Origin: Streptococcus oralis Uo5
GTDB taxonomy: Bacteria; Bacillota; Bacilli; Lactobacillales; Streptococcaceae
Direction: 5' to 3'
DNA: 64,000 nt
NCBI RefSeq assembly: GCF_000253155.1
Contig: NC_015291.1
Span: 212,001-276,000 of the forward strand
Positions within the stretch are counted from its first letter, which is position 1; each line of letters begins with the position of its first letter. Shown piece by piece: positions 37,737 to 48,936 of this stretch. The notes beneath the pieces were generated by a model. The model saw only the letters and a list, made by a program, of their open reading frames with translations. It made no database searches and was not told the DNA's origin. Both the position numbers and the translations under genes were made by a program.

Positions 37737-39068
37737 ATGGAAGACCCGAGCAGTCAGAATTTGTTGCTACAGTTTGTATTGTTATTTATCTTGACCCTGT
37801 TAAATGCTTTTTTCTCAGCCACTGAAATGGCAATGGTGTCACTAAACCGTTCCCGAGTGGAGCAAAAGGCAGAAGAGGGAGACAAACGTTACGTTCGTTT
37901 GTTAAAGGTGCTTGAAAACCCTAATCACTTTTTATCAACCATTCAAGTCGGTATCACCTTGATCACGATCTTATCAGGGGCAAAATTGGCAGATACACTT
38001 GGACAAGTAATTGCCTCTTGGATGGGGAATGGAGAAACAGCTTATGCCATTGCAAGTTTCCTCTCTTTGGCATTTTTGACCTACATCTCTATTGTTTTTG
38101 GTGAACTCTATCCTAAACGGATTGCCCTTAATCTAAAAGATGCCTTAGCCATTCGCTCTGTTCCGATTATCATTGGGCTTGGGAAGATTGTCAGTCCCTT
38201 TGTCTGGTTGTTATCTGCTTCAACCAATCTCTTGAGTCGTTTAACACCAATGACATTTGATGATGCGGATGAAAAAATGACTCGAGATGAAATCGAGTAC
38301 ATGTTGACCAAAAGTGAGGAAACTTTGGATGCAGACGAAATCGAGATGTTACAAGGGATCTTCTCTCTAGATGAGCTGATGGCGAGAGAAGTCATGGTTC
38401 CTCGGACAGATGCCTTTATGGTGGATATTCAGGATGATAGTCAAGCCATTATCCAAAGTATTTTAAAACAAAACTTTTCCCGTATCCCAGTTTATGATGG
38501 GGATAAGGACAATGTGATTGGTTTGATTCATACCAAGCGTTTGCTAAACGCTGCCTATGCAGATGGCTTTGAAAATATTGTCTGGAAGAAGATCTTACAA
38601 GATCCACTCTTTGTTCCTGAAACTATTTTTGTGGATGACTTGCTAAAAGAATTGCGAAATACCCAAAGACAAATGGCCATTTTGCTCGATGAATATGGTG
38701 GTATGGCTGGACTGGTCACACTGGAAGACCTGCTGGAGGAGATTGTCGGAGAAATCGACGACGAGACAGACCGAGCAGAAATCGAAGTCCATCAAATCGG
38801 TGAGGACACCTATATTGCACAGGGAACCATGAATCTTAACGACTTCAATAACTACTTTGGTGTCGAACTAGAAAGCGATGATGTGGATACCATCGCCGGT
38901 TATTATTTGACGGGTGTTGGTACGATTCCAACAACTGAGAAAATTAGTTACCAACTGGTCAGTCAAAACAAGCAAATCGTCCTGACCAACGATAAGGTGA
39001 AAAATGGACGTGTTACCAAGGTAAAAGTTCAAATCACAGAACTAGAACCCGAAGAAGAAACAGAATAA
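37737..39068 (+). CDS. CNNM/CorC (hemolysin-type) membrane protein with CBS pair
   Basis: 443 residues: DUF21 (CNNM) transmembrane domain (about 8-190), two CBS domains (about 210-330; [41 protein letters not shown]) and a C-terminal CorC/HlyC domain (about 345-430). The family handles magnesium or related ions; the old name hemolysin is misleading. AGGAGAAGG precedes the start. Monocistronic. Confidence 0.92.
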   Translation: MEDPSSQNLLLQFVLLFILTLLNAFFSATEMAMVSLNRSRVEQKAEEGDKRYVRLLKVLENPNHFLSTIQVGITLITILSGAKLADTLGQVIASWMGNGETAYAIASFLSLAFLTYISIVFGELYPKRIALNLKDALAIRSVPIIIGLGKIVSPFVWLLSASTNLLSRLTPMTFDDADEKMTRDEIEYMLTKSEETLDADEIEMLQGIFSLDELMAREVMVPRTDAFMVDIQDDSQAIIQSILKQNFSRIPVYDGDKDNVIGLIHTKRLLNAAYADGFENIVWKKILQDPLFVPETIFVDDLLKELRNTQRQMAILLDEYGGMAGLVTLEDLLEEIVGEIDDETDRAEIEVHQIGEDTYIAQGTMNLNDFNNYFGVELESDDVDTIAGYYLTGVGTIPTTEKISYQLVSQNKQIVLTNDKVKNGRVTKVKVQITELEPEEETE

Positions 39069-39094
39069 AGCAGTGACTTGAGTCACTGCTTTTT
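39068..39094 (+). terminator. Terminator after the CNNM/CorC gene
   Basis: AGCAGTGACT tga AGTCACTGCT followed by TTTT. Confidence 0.85.
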
Positions 39095-39141
39095 GTAAAT
39101 CTAGATGGTAGGTTCAGTTATCCCCACTTATTAGGAATAAT

Positions 39142-39167
39142 AAAAAAGCCCGGTTTTACGAGCTTTT
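39142..39167 (-). terminator. Probable terminator of tRNA-Cys
   Basis: On the minus strand AGCTCG pairs with CGGGCT, followed by TTTTTTATT. Confidence 0.6.
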
Positions 39168-39201
39168 CATTTGGTTAATTCCTGTTAATTCAGGTACTGA
39201 A

Positions 39202-39272
39202 AGGCGGTAGACGGATTTGAACCGACGATCAAGCTTTTGCAGAGCCGTGCCTTACCACTTGGCTATACCGCC
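39202..39272 (-). tRNA. tRNA-Cys (anticodon GCA)
   Basis: The minus strand folds as a full cloverleaf: acceptor GGCGGTA/TACCGCC (39266-39272 with 39203-39209), D arm, anticodon loop CTGCAAA with GCA at 39238-39240, and T arm GGTTCAAATCC. The discriminator is T, as usual for tRNA-Cys. CCA is not encoded. It stands alone. Confidence 0.97.
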
Positions 39273-39280
39273 TCAACGTT

Positions 39281-39294
39281 TATTATTATACCTT
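39281..39294 (-). promoter_or_regulatory. tRNA-Cys promoter -10
   Basis: On the minus strand AGGTATAATAATA lies about 10-20 bases ahead of the tRNA. Confidence 0.55.
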
Positions 39295-39486
39295 GAAAAT
39301 CATTTCCCGTCAATAGTTTCTTATTCTAAAATCCAATTTAAGAAAACAGATGATGATCGAAGAAGTGAGAAAAAGCTTGTAAAAATCCCGTTCTAAAGAG
39401 GGTCGGACTAGAAAGTATTTCTTGCTAAAACAAACAAAGAATGTAGAAATTTTGACAAATAGAAGTTTTTTGAGGAAATGCGCCTA

Positions 39487-39501
39487 AATATTCTGAAAAT
39501 T
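39487..39501 (+). promoter_or_regulatory. CodY-box-like site upstream of amiA
   Basis: AATATTCTGAAAATT differs from the CodY consensus AATTTTCWGAAAATT at one of fifteen positions. It sits just before the -35 of the ami promoter. Confidence 0.7.
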
Positions 39502-39503
39502 CG

Positions 39504-39532
39504 TTTACTTTTTAAAAAATATATGTTATAAT
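39504..39532 (+). promoter_or_regulatory. ami operon promoter
   Basis: -35 TTTACT (39504-39509), 17-bp spacer, extended -10 TGTTATAAT (39524-39532). Confidence 0.7.
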
Positions 39533-39570
39533 TTCCAATAAGCCTAAATTTTTCAAGAGGAGTTAAAAAC

Positions 39571-41550
39571 ATGAAAAAAAGTAGAGTATTTGTTGCAGCA
39601 GGAGTTGCTTTATTAGCGGCAGGAGTACTAGCTGCTTGCGGTTCTTCAAAATCATCTGATTCAACAGCGCCAAAAAATTATGGCTATGTTTATTCAGCTG
39701 ACCCAGAAACTTTGGATTACCTTATTTCAGGGAAACAAAGTACTAAGATTGCCACTTCAAATGGTATCGATGGTCTCTTCACAAACGACAAGTATGGGAA
39801 CCTAGTCCCTGCAGTTGCAGAAGACTGGTCCGTTTCAAAAGATGGTTTGACTTATACCTACAAGATTCGTAAGGGTGTTAAATGGATGACATCTGATGGC
39901 GAAGAATATGCTGAAGTAACAGCCAAAGACTTTGTAAATGGCTTGAAACACGCGACTGATAAAAAATCAGAAGCACTTTACCTAGCAGAAGATTCAGTTA
40001 AAGGTCTAGCTGACTATAAAGCTGGAAATAATAAAGACTTTTCTTCAGTAGGTGTAAAGGCAGTTGATGATTATACTCTTGAGTATACTTTGAACCAGCC
40101 AGAACCATACTGGAATTCTAAGATGGCCTACTCAATCTTCTGGCCATTGAACGAAGATTTTGAAAAATCAAAAGGGGCTGACTTTGCCAAAGCAACTGAC
40201 CCTACATCATTGCTTTACAATGGTCCGTTCTTACTGAAAGGTTTGACTGCTAAATCTTCTATCGAGTTCGCTAAGAATGAAAATTACTGGGACAAAGATA
40301 ATGTTCATATTGATAAAGTAACCCTTGCTTTCTATGATGGATCAGACCAAGAGTCAATTGAACGTAACTTTACAAGTGGAGCCTATAGCTATGCTCGTCT
40401 CTTCCCAACAAGTTCAAACTATTCTAAAGTAGAAGAGACTTACAAGGAAAATATCTTCTACACTCCATCAGGACCTAGCGTTTTTGGTCTAGGTGTGAAT
40501 ATTGACCGTCAAAGTTACAAATACACTTCTAAGACAACTGATGAAGAAAAGTCTTCTACTAAGAAAGCCCTTCTTAACAAGGACTTCCGTCAGGCCTTGA
40601 ACTTTGCCTTTGACCGTACTTCTTACTCAGCTCAAGTAAATGGTAAGGAAGGTGCTCCTCTTGCAGTTCGTAACCTCTTTGTGAAACCTAACTTTGTCTC
40701 AGCAGGCGAAAAAACTTTCGGTGACTTGGTAACTGATAAGATGGCTGCTTACGGTGATGAGTGGAAGAATGTAAACTTTGCGGATGGTCAAGATGGACTT
40801 TTCAACGCTGATAAAGCCAAAGCCGAATTTGCCAAAGCCAAAACAGCATTGGAAGCAGAAGGTGTGAAATTCCCTATCCACTTGGATATCCCAGTAGACC
40901 AAACTGCTAAGAGCTATATCGCACGTATCCAATCCTTCAAACAATCCGTTGAAACAGTACTTGGTGAAGGCAATGTAGTCATTGATATTCAACAAATTTC
41001 TAAAGATGAGTTGAACAATATCACATACTATGCTGCAAACGCTGCAGCAGAAGATTGGGATCTCTCAGGAGCAGTTGGATGGAACCCAGACTATGAAGAT
41101 CCATCAACTTATCTTGATATCTTGAAAACAACTAACAGCGAGCAAACAAAAACTTATATGGGTTATGACGATCCAGCAAATGCAGCAGCTGCACAAGTTG
41201 GTTTGAAAGAATACGATAAGTTAGTTGATGAAGCTGCAAAAGAAACCAACGACTTGAATGTTCGTTATGAAAAATATGCGGCTGCTCAAGCTTGGTTGAC
41301 AGACAGCTCCCTCTTCTTGCCAGCTATGTCAGGTAGTGGTGCTGCACCATTCATTTCTCGTGTTGTACCATTCTCTGCATCATACAGTCAATCTGGAGAT
41401 AAGGGATCAGACGTATACTTCAAGTATATTCAGTTACAAGATAAAGTTGTAACAAAAGCTGACTATGAACAAGCTCGTGAAAAATGGCTCAAAGAGAAAA
41501 AAGAATCAAACGAAAAAGTTCAAAAAGAATTGGCTAATCACGTTAAATAA
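39571..41550 (+). CDS. amiA: Oligopeptide-binding lipoprotein AmiA
   Basis: 659-residue substrate-binding protein of the Ami oligopeptide permease, anchored outside the cell. The lipobox VLAACGSS (Cys at 23) follows a hydrophobic signal; the SBP family 5 body runs to the end (GYVYSADPETLDYLIS, YNGPFLLKGL). Ami imports peptides for nutrition and for signalling in streptococci. AAGAGGAG is the ribosome site. An intercistronic stem-loop after amiA may keep it more abundant than the membrane parts. Confidence 0.96.
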   Translation: MKKSRVFVAAGVALLAAGVLAACGSSKSSDSTAPKNYGYVYSADPETLDYLISGKQSTKIATSNGIDGLFTNDKYGNLVPAVAEDWSVSKDGLTYTYKIRKGVKWMTSDGEEYAEVTAKDFVNGLKHATDKKSEALYLAEDSVKGLADYKAGNNKDFSSVGVKAVDDYTLEYTLNQPEPYWNSKMAYSIFWPLNEDFEKSKGADFAKATDPTSLLYNGPFLLKGLTAKSSIEFAKNENYWDKDNVHIDKVTLAFYDGSDQESIERNFTSGAYSYARLFPTSSNYSKVEETYKENIFYTPSGPSVFGLGVNIDRQSYKYTSKTTDEEKSSTKKALLNKDFRQALNFAFDRTSYSAQVNGKEGAPLAVRNLFVKPNFVSAGEKTFGDLVTDKMAAYGDEWKNVNFADGQDGLFNADKAKAEFAKAKTALEAEGVKFPIHLDIPVDQTAKSYIARIQSFKQSVETVLGEGNVVIDIQQISKDELNNITYYAANAAAEDWDLSGAVGWNPDYEDPSTYLDILKTTNSEQTKTYMGYDDPANAAAAQVGLKEYDKLVDEAAKETNDLNVRYEKYAAAQAWLTDSSLFLPAMSGSGAAPFISRVVPFSASYSQSGDKGSDVYFKYIQLQDKVVTKADYEQAREKWLKEKKESNEKVQKELANHVK

Positions 41551-41559
41551 ATAACTCTC

Positions 41560-41597
41560 AAGAGAACTTTCTCTCCATGAGGAGAAGGTTCTTTTGG
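41560..41597 (+). terminator. Stem-loop between amiA and amiC (partial terminator)
   Basis: AAGAGAACTTTCTC (41560-41573) pairs with GAGAAGGTTCTTTT (41582-41595), followed by a modest T tract. Probably lets only part of transcription pass. Confidence 0.7.
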
Positions 41598-41616
41598 GAT
41601 TTTAAAAGGAAACGAT

Positions 41617-43113
41617 ATGAAGAAATATATTTTTATGCGTGTATTGCGTTCATTGTTGTCTATTTTCTTGGTGACAACTTTGACATACACAATAATTTAT
41701 ACGATGGTTCCTCGAAAATTGATTTTCAAGCAGGATACCAACTATAACAAGATTGCAACGACACCGGACAAGCGGGATAATTATGAAAATACCGTTTATG
41801 AACGGATGGGCTATATCGAGTACTACGATACCAAAGAGTTGCAAGAAAGAGCGAGTACAATGGACTCATCTGTAACAGTGGATGCCAATGATACCAATAA
41901 GGCAATCTACGAAAAATACATCAACCAACTAGGAAATGGTTGGACACTCGGTGTGTTCTCAGAAAGTGGTCAATTCTATGCTACGCGTGAAATTCCGATT
42001 TTTGAACGTGTTTTCAAATTCTATTCCAACTTGATTGATATTGATCATCCAAACAAGATTCAAGACCCTGAAAACCCAAACTTGCAACGTTATCTTCGTT
42101 TTGAAAATGACCCTGCTATCGGTTGGTCATTGGTTGGTTCAGGTACAAAACACAAATACCTTTTGTATTTCAACAATCAATTCCCATTTGTACACCAAAA
42201 CTTTGTGAACATTAACTTGGGAGATTCTTACCCAACTTATGCAAACACACCAGTGCTTCAAGTTATCACACAAGGTCAGGGACAAACTAAGACATCAGAA
42301 GTTCAATTCCCTACAGGTAAAAAGACTTCATCTGTAGATATTTACTCTCGTACCTACAAATCACCAAGCCAAGCAGACGCGCGTGAGGTAGCCAACTATG
42401 GTAAAGACGATCCATATACAGCTACAGAAAGCAATTATCAATATCCTTCAATGATTGCAAGCTCAGCGGTTGCTGGTTTGATTGGTTTGATTATTTCTTA
42501 TGCGATTGCCATTCCACTTGGATCTGCGATGGCTCGCCACAAAAATACTTGGATTGACAGCTTCTCGACAGGTGCTCTTACCTTCTTGCTTGCCCTTCCA
42601 ACGATTGCCTTGGTATATATTGTGCGTTTGATTGGATCATCTATTGGTCTGCCAGACTCATTCCCTATCTTGGGGGCTGGAGATTGGCGTTCTTATGTCT
42701 TGCCAGCAGTCATTCTAGGTTTGTTGGGTGCGCCAAGTACAGCTATCTGGATTCGTCGTTACATGATCGACTTGCAATCCCAGGACTTTGTACGTTTTGC
42801 GCGTGCCAAAGGTTTGTCTGAAAAAGAAATTTCAAATAAACACATCTTTAAAAATGCCATGGTTCCACTGGTTTCAGGTATTCCTGGTGCCGTTATCGGG
42901 GTTATCGGTGGTGCAACATTGACAGAAACGGTCTTTGCTTTCCCAGGTATGGGTAAAATGTTGATTGACTCTGTTAAGGCATCAAACAACTCAATGGTTG
43001 TTGGTCTCGTCTTTATCTTTACATGTATTTCTATCTTCTCACTCTTTGTAGGAGATATCTGGATGACCATGCTTGACCCACGTATTAAATTGACAGAGAA
43101 AGGAGGCAAATAA
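41617..43113 (+). CDS. amiC: Oligopeptide ABC transporter permease AmiC
   Basis: 498 residues, longer than an ordinary OppB because of a large extracellular insertion (about residues 40-280) between the first and second membrane segments, as in pneumococcal AmiC. The permease core with the EAA-like loop ([28 protein letters not shown]) lies near 390-420. Stop and the amiD start overlap by one base. Confidence 0.95.
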   Translation: MKKYIFMRVLRSLLSIFLVTTLTYTIIYTMVPRKLIFKQDTNYNKIATTPDKRDNYENTVYERMGYIEYYDTKELQERASTMDSSVTVDANDTNKAIYEKYINQLGNGWTLGVFSESGQFYATREIPIFERVFKFYSNLIDIDHPNKIQDPENPNLQRYLRFENDPAIGWSLVGSGTKHKYLLYFNNQFPFVHQNFVNINLGDSYPTYANTPVLQVITQGQGQTKTSEVQFPTGKKTSSVDIYSRTYKSPSQADAREVANYGKDDPYTATESNYQYPSMIASSAVAGLIGLIISYAIAIPLGSAMARHKNTWIDSFSTGALTFLLALPTIALVYIVRLIGSSIGLPDSFPILGAGDWRSYVLPAVILGLLGAPSTAIWIRRYMIDLQSQDFVRFARAKGLSEKEISNKHIFKNAMVPLVSGIPGAVIGVIGGATLTETVFAFPGMGKMLIDSVKASNNSMVVGLVFIFTCISIFSLFVGDIWMTMLDPRIKLTEKGGK

Positions 43114-44039
43114 TGTCAACAATCGATAAAGAAAAATTTCAGTTCGTAAAACGTGACGATTTTGCCTCTGAAACAATTGATGCTCCTGCCTATTCATACT
43201 GGGGTTCTGTATTTAGACAATTTCTAAAGAAAAAATCAACCGTCTTTATGCTAGGAATTTTGGTTGCCATTATCTTGATGAGCTTTATTTACCCAATGTT
43301 CTCAGATTTTGACTTCAACGATGTAAGTAAGGTCAATGACTTCTCTGCTCGTTTTATCAAACCCAATGCTGAACATTGGTTTGGTACAGATAGTAATGGT
43401 AAATCCTTGTTTGACGGGGTTTGGTTTGGTGCGCGTAACTCTATCCTCATCTCTGTCATTGCAACTTTTATCAACCTTGTAATTGGGGTTATTGTTGGTG
43501 GAATCTGGGGAATTTCAAAATCTGTTGACCGTGTCATGATGGAAGTTTATAACATTATTTCAAACATTCCATCTCTCTTGATTGTCATTGTCTTGACTTA
43601 CTCAATCGGTGCTGGTTTCTGGAATTTGATTTTTGCCATGAGTGTGACAACTTGGATTGGGATTGCTTATATGATTCGTATCCAAATCATGCGTTACCGT
43701 GACTTGGAATACAACCTTGCTTCCCAAACACTTGGGACACCAACCTTTAAAATCATCGTTAAAAATATCATGCCACAATTGGTATCCGTTATTGTTTCTA
43801 CGATGACCTTGATGTTGCCAAGCTTCATCTCTTATGAAGCCTTCCTTTCCTTCTTTGGATTGGGATTGCCTGTAACAGTGCCAAGTCTGGGACGATTGAT
43901 CTCAGATTACTCACAAAACGTTACGACCAACGCTTACTTATTCTGGATTCCGTTGACTACCTTGATCTTGGTATCCCTATCTCTTTTTGTTGTTGGTCAA
44001 AACCTAGCGGATGCTAGTGATCCACGTACACATAGATAG
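43113..44039 (+). CDS. amiD: Oligopeptide ABC transporter permease AmiD
   Basis: 308-residue OppC-type permease with six membrane segments, the first at about 47-68, and the coupling loop [21 protein letters not shown] near 200-220. [21 protein letters not shown] is the usual OppC-N motif. Pairs with AmiC to form the channel. Confidence 0.95.
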   Translation: MSTIDKEKFQFVKRDDFASETIDAPAYSYWGSVFRQFLKKKSTVFMLGILVAIILMSFIYPMFSDFDFNDVSKVNDFSARFIKPNAEHWFGTDSNGKSLFDGVWFGARNSILISVIATFINLVIGVIVGGIWGISKSVDRVMMEVYNIISNIPSLLIVIVLTYSIGAGFWNLIFAMSVTTWIGIAYMIRIQIMRYRDLEYNLASQTLGTPTFKIIVKNIMPQLVSVIVSTMTLMLPSFISYEAFLSFFGLGLPVTVPSLGRLISDYSQNVTTNAYLFWIPLTTLILVSLSLFVVGQNLADASDPRTHR

Positions 44040-44047
44040 GAGTAGAC

Positions 44048-45115
44048 ATGATAAAAGGAGAAAATGTAATTTTGACTGCTCGCGATATTGTCGTGGAATT
44101 TGACGTTCGTGACAAAGTTCTTACGGCTATCCGAGGAGTTTCTCTGGACCTGATTGAAGGAGAAGTTCTTGCCTTGGTAGGTGAGTCCGGTTCTGGTAAA
44201 TCTGTTTTAACAAAAACCTTTACAGGGATGTTGGAAGACAATGGATGTATTGCCCAAGGAAGCATCGACTATCGTGGACAAGACTTGACCGCCCTTACTT
44301 CTAACAAGGAATGGGAGAAGATTCGTGGTGCTAAAATTGCGACTATCTTCCAAGACCCTATGACAAGTTTGGACCCAATCAATACAATCGGTAGCCAAAT
44401 CACTGAAGTTATCGTTAAACACCAAGGGAAAACAGCTAAGGAAGCCAAAGAGATGGCAATCGACTATATGAACAAGGTCGGAATTCCAGACGCTGAAAAA
44501 CGTTTTGAAGAGTATCCTTTCCAATATTCTGGGGGGATGCGCCAACGTATCGTTATTGCGATTGCCCTTGCCTGTCGTCCAGATATCTTGATCTGTGACG
44601 AGCCAACAACGGCTCTTGATGTAACCATTCAAGCGCAAATCATTGATTTGCTTAAAACCTTGCAAAATGAGTACCACTTTACCATTATCTTTATCACCCA
44701 TGACCTTGGTGTGGTAGCAAGTATTGCCGATAAGGTAGCGGTTATGTATGCTGGGGAAATTGTAGAATATGGAACTGTTGAGGAAGTTTTCTACGACCCA
44801 CGTCATCCATATACTTGGAGTCTCTTGTCTAGCTTGCCTCAGCTTGCTGACGATAAAGGGGAATTGTACTCTATCCCAGGAACACCACCGTCTCTTTATA
44901 CTGAGTTGAAAGGTGATGCCTTTGCCCTTCGTTCAGATTATGCGATGCAAATTGACTTTGAACAAAAAGCACCTCAGTTTTCAGTCACTGATACTCACTG
45001 GGCTAAGACTTGGTTGCTTCATGAGAATGCTCCTAAAGTTGAAAAACCTGGGGTCATCGCAGATTTGCATGACAAAATTCGTGATAAAATGGGCTTTGCT
45101 CATCTAGAAGACTAG
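44048..45115 (+). CDS. amiE: Oligopeptide ABC transporter ATPase AmiE
   Basis: 355 residues. Walker [10 protein letters not shown]-loop [10 protein letters not shown], signature YSGGMRQR, Walker [12 protein letters not shown] and H-loop THD are all intact; the C-terminal OppD extension ([13 protein letters not shown]) follows. Drives peptide import with AmiF. Confidence 0.96.
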   Translation: MIKGENVILTARDIVVEFDVRDKVLTAIRGVSLDLIEGEVLALVGESGSGKSVLTKTFTGMLEDNGCIAQGSIDYRGQDLTALTSNKEWEKIRGAKIATIFQDPMTSLDPINTIGSQITEVIVKHQGKTAKEAKEMAIDYMNKVGIPDAEKRFEEYPFQYSGGMRQRIVIAIALACRPDILICDEPTTALDVTIQAQIIDLLKTLQNEYHFTIIFITHDLGVVASIADKVAVMYAGEIVEYGTVEEVFYDPRHPYTWSLLSSLPQLADDKGELYSIPGTPPSLYTELKGDAFALRSDYAMQIDFEQKAPQFSVTDTHWAKTWLLHENAPKVEKPGVIADLHDKIRDKMGFAHLED

Positions 45116-45125
45116 GAGGAAGGAA

Positions 45126-46055
45126 ATGTCTGAAAAATTAGTAGAAATTAAAGATTTAGAAATTTCCTTCGGTGAAGGAAGTAAGAAGTTTGTCGCGGTT
45201 AAAAACGCCAACTTCTTTATCAACAAGGGAGAAACTTTCTCTCTTGTTGGTGAGTCTGGTAGTGGGAAAACAACGATTGGTCGTGCCATTATTGGTCTAA
45301 ATAATACTAGTAAAGGTGAGATCATCTTTGATGGTCATAAGATTAATGGAAAAAAATCTCATAAGGAATCATCAGACTTGATCCGTCGTATCCAGATGAT
45401 TTTCCAGGACCCTGCAGCTAGCTTGAATGAGCGTGCGACGGTTGACTATATCATCTCTGAAGGTCTTTACAACTATCACTTGTTCAAAGACGAAGAAGAT
45501 CGTAAAGAAAAAGTTCAAAAGATGATTCATGAAGTTGGACTTTTGAAAGAACACTTGACCCGTTACCCACACGAGTTTTCTGGTGGGCAACGTCAGCGTA
45601 TCGGGATTGCCCGTGCCCTTGTGATGGAACCTGATTTCGTTATTGCGGATGAGCCAATCTCTGCCTTGGACGTATCTGTTCGTGCGCAAGTTTTGAACTT
45701 GCTCAAGAAGTTCCAAAAAGAGTTGGGCTTGACTTATCTCTTTATCGCGCATGACTTGTCAGTTGTTCGCTTTATCTCAGATCGTATCGCAGTTATCTAT
45801 AAGGGAGTTATCGTCGAAGTGGCGGAGACAGAGGAGTTGTTTAACAATCCTGTCCACCCATATACTCAGGCGCTTCTATCTGCTGTACCGATTCCAGATC
45901 CAATCTTGGAACGCAAGAAAGTCTTGAAAGTTTACGACCCTGACCAACATGACTATGAGACAGATAAGCCATCTATGGTAGAAATTCGTCCAGGTCACTA
46001 CGTTTGGGCTAACCAAGCAGAACTTGCTCGATACAAAGAAACTCTTAAAAAATAA
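45126..46055 (+). CDS. amiF: Oligopeptide ABC transporter ATPase AmiF
   Basis: 309 residues, OppF type. Walker [10 protein letters not shown], signature [15 protein letters not shown], Walker [14 protein letters not shown]-loop AHD. Last gene of amiACDEF; ribosome site AGGAGGAAGG. Two hairpins follow. Confidence 0.96.
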   Translation: MSEKLVEIKDLEISFGEGSKKFVAVKNANFFINKGETFSLVGESGSGKTTIGRAIIGLNNTSKGEIIFDGHKINGKKSHKESSDLIRRIQMIFQDPAASLNERATVDYIISEGLYNYHLFKDEEDRKEKVQKMIHEVGLLKEHLTRYPHEFSGGQRQRIGIARALVMEPDFVIADEPISALDVSVRAQVLNLLKKFQKELGLTYLFIAHDLSVVRFISDRIAVIYKGVIVEVAETEELFNNPVHPYTQALLSAVPIPDPILERKKVLKVYDPDQHDYETDKPSMVEIRPGHYVWANQAELARYKETLKK

Positions 46056-46063
46056 ACAGACTA

Positions 46064-46092
46064 GGAGAGGGCCGAAAGGTCTTCTCATTTTT
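46064..46092 (+). terminator. ami operon terminator
   Basis: GAGAGGGCC gaaa GGTCTTCTC type stem, then TTTTTAA. Confidence 0.65.
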
Positions 46093-46100
46093 AATAGAAA

Positions 46101-46135
46101 AATTCCCCTTCTACTAGCTTGTAAAAGGGGAATTG
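46101..46135. terminator. Second hairpin, shared by ami and trkH ends
   Basis: AATTCCCCTT (46101-46110) pairs with AAGGGGAATT (46125-46134); A run before and T-rich context make it usable on the minus strand for trkH. Confidence 0.7.
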
Positions 46136-46143
46136 TATTATCA

Positions 46144-47583
46144 TTAGCGTTTAGACCAAGTGCGTTTCATAAAGAGTAGCAAAATTGGGTAAATCTCTAA
46201 GCGACCTGCAATCATTGCAAAGGAGAGGAGGATTTTAGAGATGGGACTAAAGATGGAAAAACTCGAGGTTGTACCTAGAATAGGTCCGATATTGTTAAAA
46301 CAGCTGAAGACCGCACTGGTCACGACTAGAAAATCATTGCTATCAAGACTGACGATAAAGATGAGAGAGAGAATAATCATCATATAGATAGCAAAATATT
46401 TAAGAATCTTGTGCTGGGTATCCTTATCAATCACAGTTTTATTGACGTGTAGAGTCAAAACACGGTGAGGGGATAAGGTGGACAAAATCTGATTTTTTGC
46501 GATTTTAGAGAGGATAAGTCCTCTGATCACCTTAAGACCACCTGCAGTTGAGCCTGCTGATCCACCGATTCCCATGAGGAAGAGGAGAATAAATTGGGAG
46601 AAGAGGGGCCAGTTGGTAATATCTCCGTAACCAAAACCTGTTGTCGTGATGATATTGGAAACCTGGAAGAAGGCCATTTCAACACTCTTAGAGACACCTT
46701 GATAGAGGTGGAGCGTATTAAGCGTAATCAAGCCAGTAGAAACTAGAACAATGATGATATATGCTCGTAGTTCTTCATCTCCAAAGAAAGCCTTAACCCG
46801 ACGGAGCATGAGGTAGTAGTAGAGATTGAAGTTAACCCCAAAAACCAACACTCCGATACTAACTAGATAGGTGATGAGTGAGCTACCGTAGTGGGCAATT
46901 CCGTCGTTATAGACGGTAAAGCCCCCAGTTCCTGCTGTTCCCATAGCGATGACAAAACTATCATAAAGAGGCATGCCTGCTAGGTAGTAGATAACCACAA
47001 AAAGGGAGAAGAGAGCCAGATAAAGCAGATAGAGAATCTGGGCAGTGTTTTTTAGCTTGGATACGACCTTGCCAAAGACAGGTCCAGGGACCTCAGCCTT
47101 CATCACTTCCAAGTGGCTATTCTTGGCATTGTCCATAATGGCAAGTGCAAAGACGAGTACCCCCATCCCTCCGATCAAGTGGGTGAAACTTCGCCAGAAG
47201 AGGAGGGAACGAGTGAGGACGGAAACATCGTTCAGAATAGTTGCTCCTGTAGTTGTAAATCCAGAACTGATTTCAAAGAAGGCATCGATGACGCTGGGGA
47301 TTTGTCCTGAAAAGACAAAGGGGAGGCCGCCAAAGAAAGACCATAGAATCCAACAGAGGGCAACAATTAAGACCCCTTCCTTGGCATAAATCCGTTGATT
47401 TTTCGGTTTCCGTAAAACGCCTAGACCACCGAGGAGGACTAAAATTCCAATCGTAGAAAAGAGAGCGATAAATACTTGACTGGATTCTTGGTAATAGATC
47501 GCTACACTAACAGGAACTAGGAGGAGAACAGCCTCAATCAAGAGAAGTTTTGAGAGGAGGTAACGAATCATACTTTTATTCAT
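46144..47583 (-). CDS. trkH: TrkH/KtrB family potassium uptake subunit
   Basis: 479-residue membrane channel with about ten hydrophobic segments and the four pore loops of the family, e.g. GFTTTGATIL, GTAGTGGFTVYNDG, ITTTGFGYGD and FSCFNNIGPILG. Moves potassium (or sodium) together with the cytoplasmic gating subunit encoded just upstream. Its ATG follows the trkA stop by three bases, so the pair is coupled. Confidence 0.94.
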   Translation of the reverse strand: MNKSMIRYLLSKLLLIEAVLLLVPVSVAIYYQESSQVFIALFSTIGILVLLGGLGVLRKPKNQRIYAKEGVLIVALCWILWSFFGGLPFVFSGQIPSVIDAFFEISSGFTTTGATILNDVSVLTRSLLFWRSFTHLIGGMGVLVFALAIMDNAKNSHLEVMKAEVPGPVFGKVVSKLKNTAQILYLLYLALFSLFVVIYYLAGMPLYDSFVIAMGTAGTGGFTVYNDGIAHYGSSLITYLVSIGVLVFGVNFNLYYYLMLRRVKAFFGDEELRAYIIIVLVSTGLITLNTLHLYQGVSKSVEMAFFQVSNIITTTGFGYGDITNWPLFSQFILLFLMGIGGSAGSTAGGLKVIRGLILSKIAKNQILSTLSPHRVLTLHVNKTVIDKDTQHKILKYFAIYMMIILSLIFIVSLDSNDFLVVTSAVFSCFNNIGPILGTTSSFSIFSPISKILLSFAMIAGRLEIYPILLLFMKRTWSKR

Positions 47584-47586
47584 TTT

Positions 47587-48936
47587 TTACCTCTCAATCA
47601 AATCATAGATTTTGGTGATGTTTGGCAATAAGGTCGTCACGAGTAACTTGTCTCCCACCTCAAGCATATCCTCTCCAGTAGGGAAGATTGTTTTTCCTTT
47701 TCGGATAATGGCTGCAATGAGAACTCCTTTTTTCAATTTCAACTGTGATAGAGGTTTGGCAGTCATTTTATTAGCTTCCTTGATTTGGAATTGGAGAGTT
47801 TCAATTTGACCGTTTGCTAGATGGTGCATGGCTTGAAGATCTGAATACTGAGCGTTTACTCGACCACGGATAAAGTGCATAATGGTATCCACTGCGATGC
47901 TTTTTGGTGTGATGATACTCGAAAAATCAGGCGCGTGGATAATCTCTAAAAGGCTTGTTCGGTTGACCTTGGTGATATTCTTATGGACGCCAACACGGTC
48001 AAGAAACATAGAAGTGATGATATTTTCCTCATCAACCCCAGTCAAGGTTGCGACTGCATCATAGTGGGGAGCACTTTCTTCCAGCAAAATGTCTTTTGCA
48101 GTTCCATCTCCTTGGACAATATAGAGATTGGGGAACTTTTCGCTGAAAAAACGAGCTCTTTCAGGATTGATCTCGATGACCTTGGTATCAATGCGACTGT
48201 CTTTTAAAATGCCGAGTAGATAATAAGCAATCTTTCCAGCTCCAACGATAAGTAAGCTTTTCACTGCGCGAGATTTAAAATAGTTATGGAAAAGCATCAT
48301 ATCTACACGATTTCCCGTAACAAAAATCCTATCCTTGTCTTGGATAATAACATCACCACTTGGGATCATCAGTTGATGATCTCTCTCCATAGCACAGACA
48401 ATAATATTCCCAAATTTTTTACGGAAGTCTGAGATTGGCATTTGACAAAGACCGCTAGAATCCTTGACAACAAACTCCATGAGACTGACCCGACCTCCAG
48501 CAAATCGTTCGACAGAGAGGGCGTTAGGGAAATCAATGATATTTGAGATAGCACGCGCTGCTAGGAGTTCTGGATTAACAATAAGTGAAAATCCAAGAAT
48601 ATTTTTCTCTTTAAAATAGGCATTAGAGTATTCAGGATTTCGTACCCGAACGATGGTTTCTTTAGCCCCCATTTTTTTAGCAAGTACCGCTGAAATCATA
48701 TTCACTTCATCGTGTTCGGTTAGAGCAATAAAGATATCGCACTCTTGAACACTGGCTTGCTCCAAGATGGCAAAGTCAGCACCATTTCCAAGGAGACCTA
48801 TGATATCATAGCGACTGACAATGTGATTGAGGACAGCCTCATCTTGTTCGATGAGGACAACGTCATGGTTTTCTGCAACCAGTGAACGACAGAGGGCGAA
48901 ACCAACTTTCCCTCCACCAACAAGGACAATTTTCAT
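47587..48936 (-). CDS. trkA: TrkA potassium channel regulatory subunit (double RCK)
   Basis: 449 residues with two Rossmann TrkA-N domains (KIVLVGGGKVGFALCRSL at residue 1, SLLIVGAGKIAYYLLGIL near 226) each followed by a TrkA-C domain (about 140-218 and 365-447). NAD/ATP-type ligands control the channel; cyclic di-AMP control is known for some relatives but not shown here. First gene of a two-gene minus-strand operon. Confidence 0.94.
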   Translation of the reverse strand: MKIVLVGGGKVGFALCRSLVAENHDVVLIEQDEAVLNHIVSRYDIIGLLGNGADFAILEQASVQECDIFIALTEHDEVNMISAVLAKKMGAKETIVRVRNPEYSNAYFKEKNILGFSLIVNPELLAARAISNIIDFPNALSVERFAGGRVSLMEFVVKDSSGLCQMPISDFRKKFGNIIVCAMERDHQLMIPSGDVIIQDKDRIFVTGNRVDMMLFHNYFKSRAVKSLLIVGAGKIAYYLLGILKDSRIDTKVIEINPERARFFSEKFPNLYIVQGDGTAKDILLEESAPHYDAVATLTGVDEENIITSMFLDRVGVHKNITKVNRTSLLEIIHAPDFSSIITPKSIAVDTIMHFIRGRVNAQYSDLQAMHHLANGQIETLQFQIKEANKMTAKPLSQLKLKKGVLIAAIIRKGKTIFPTGEDMLEVGDKLLVTTLLPNITKIYDLIER

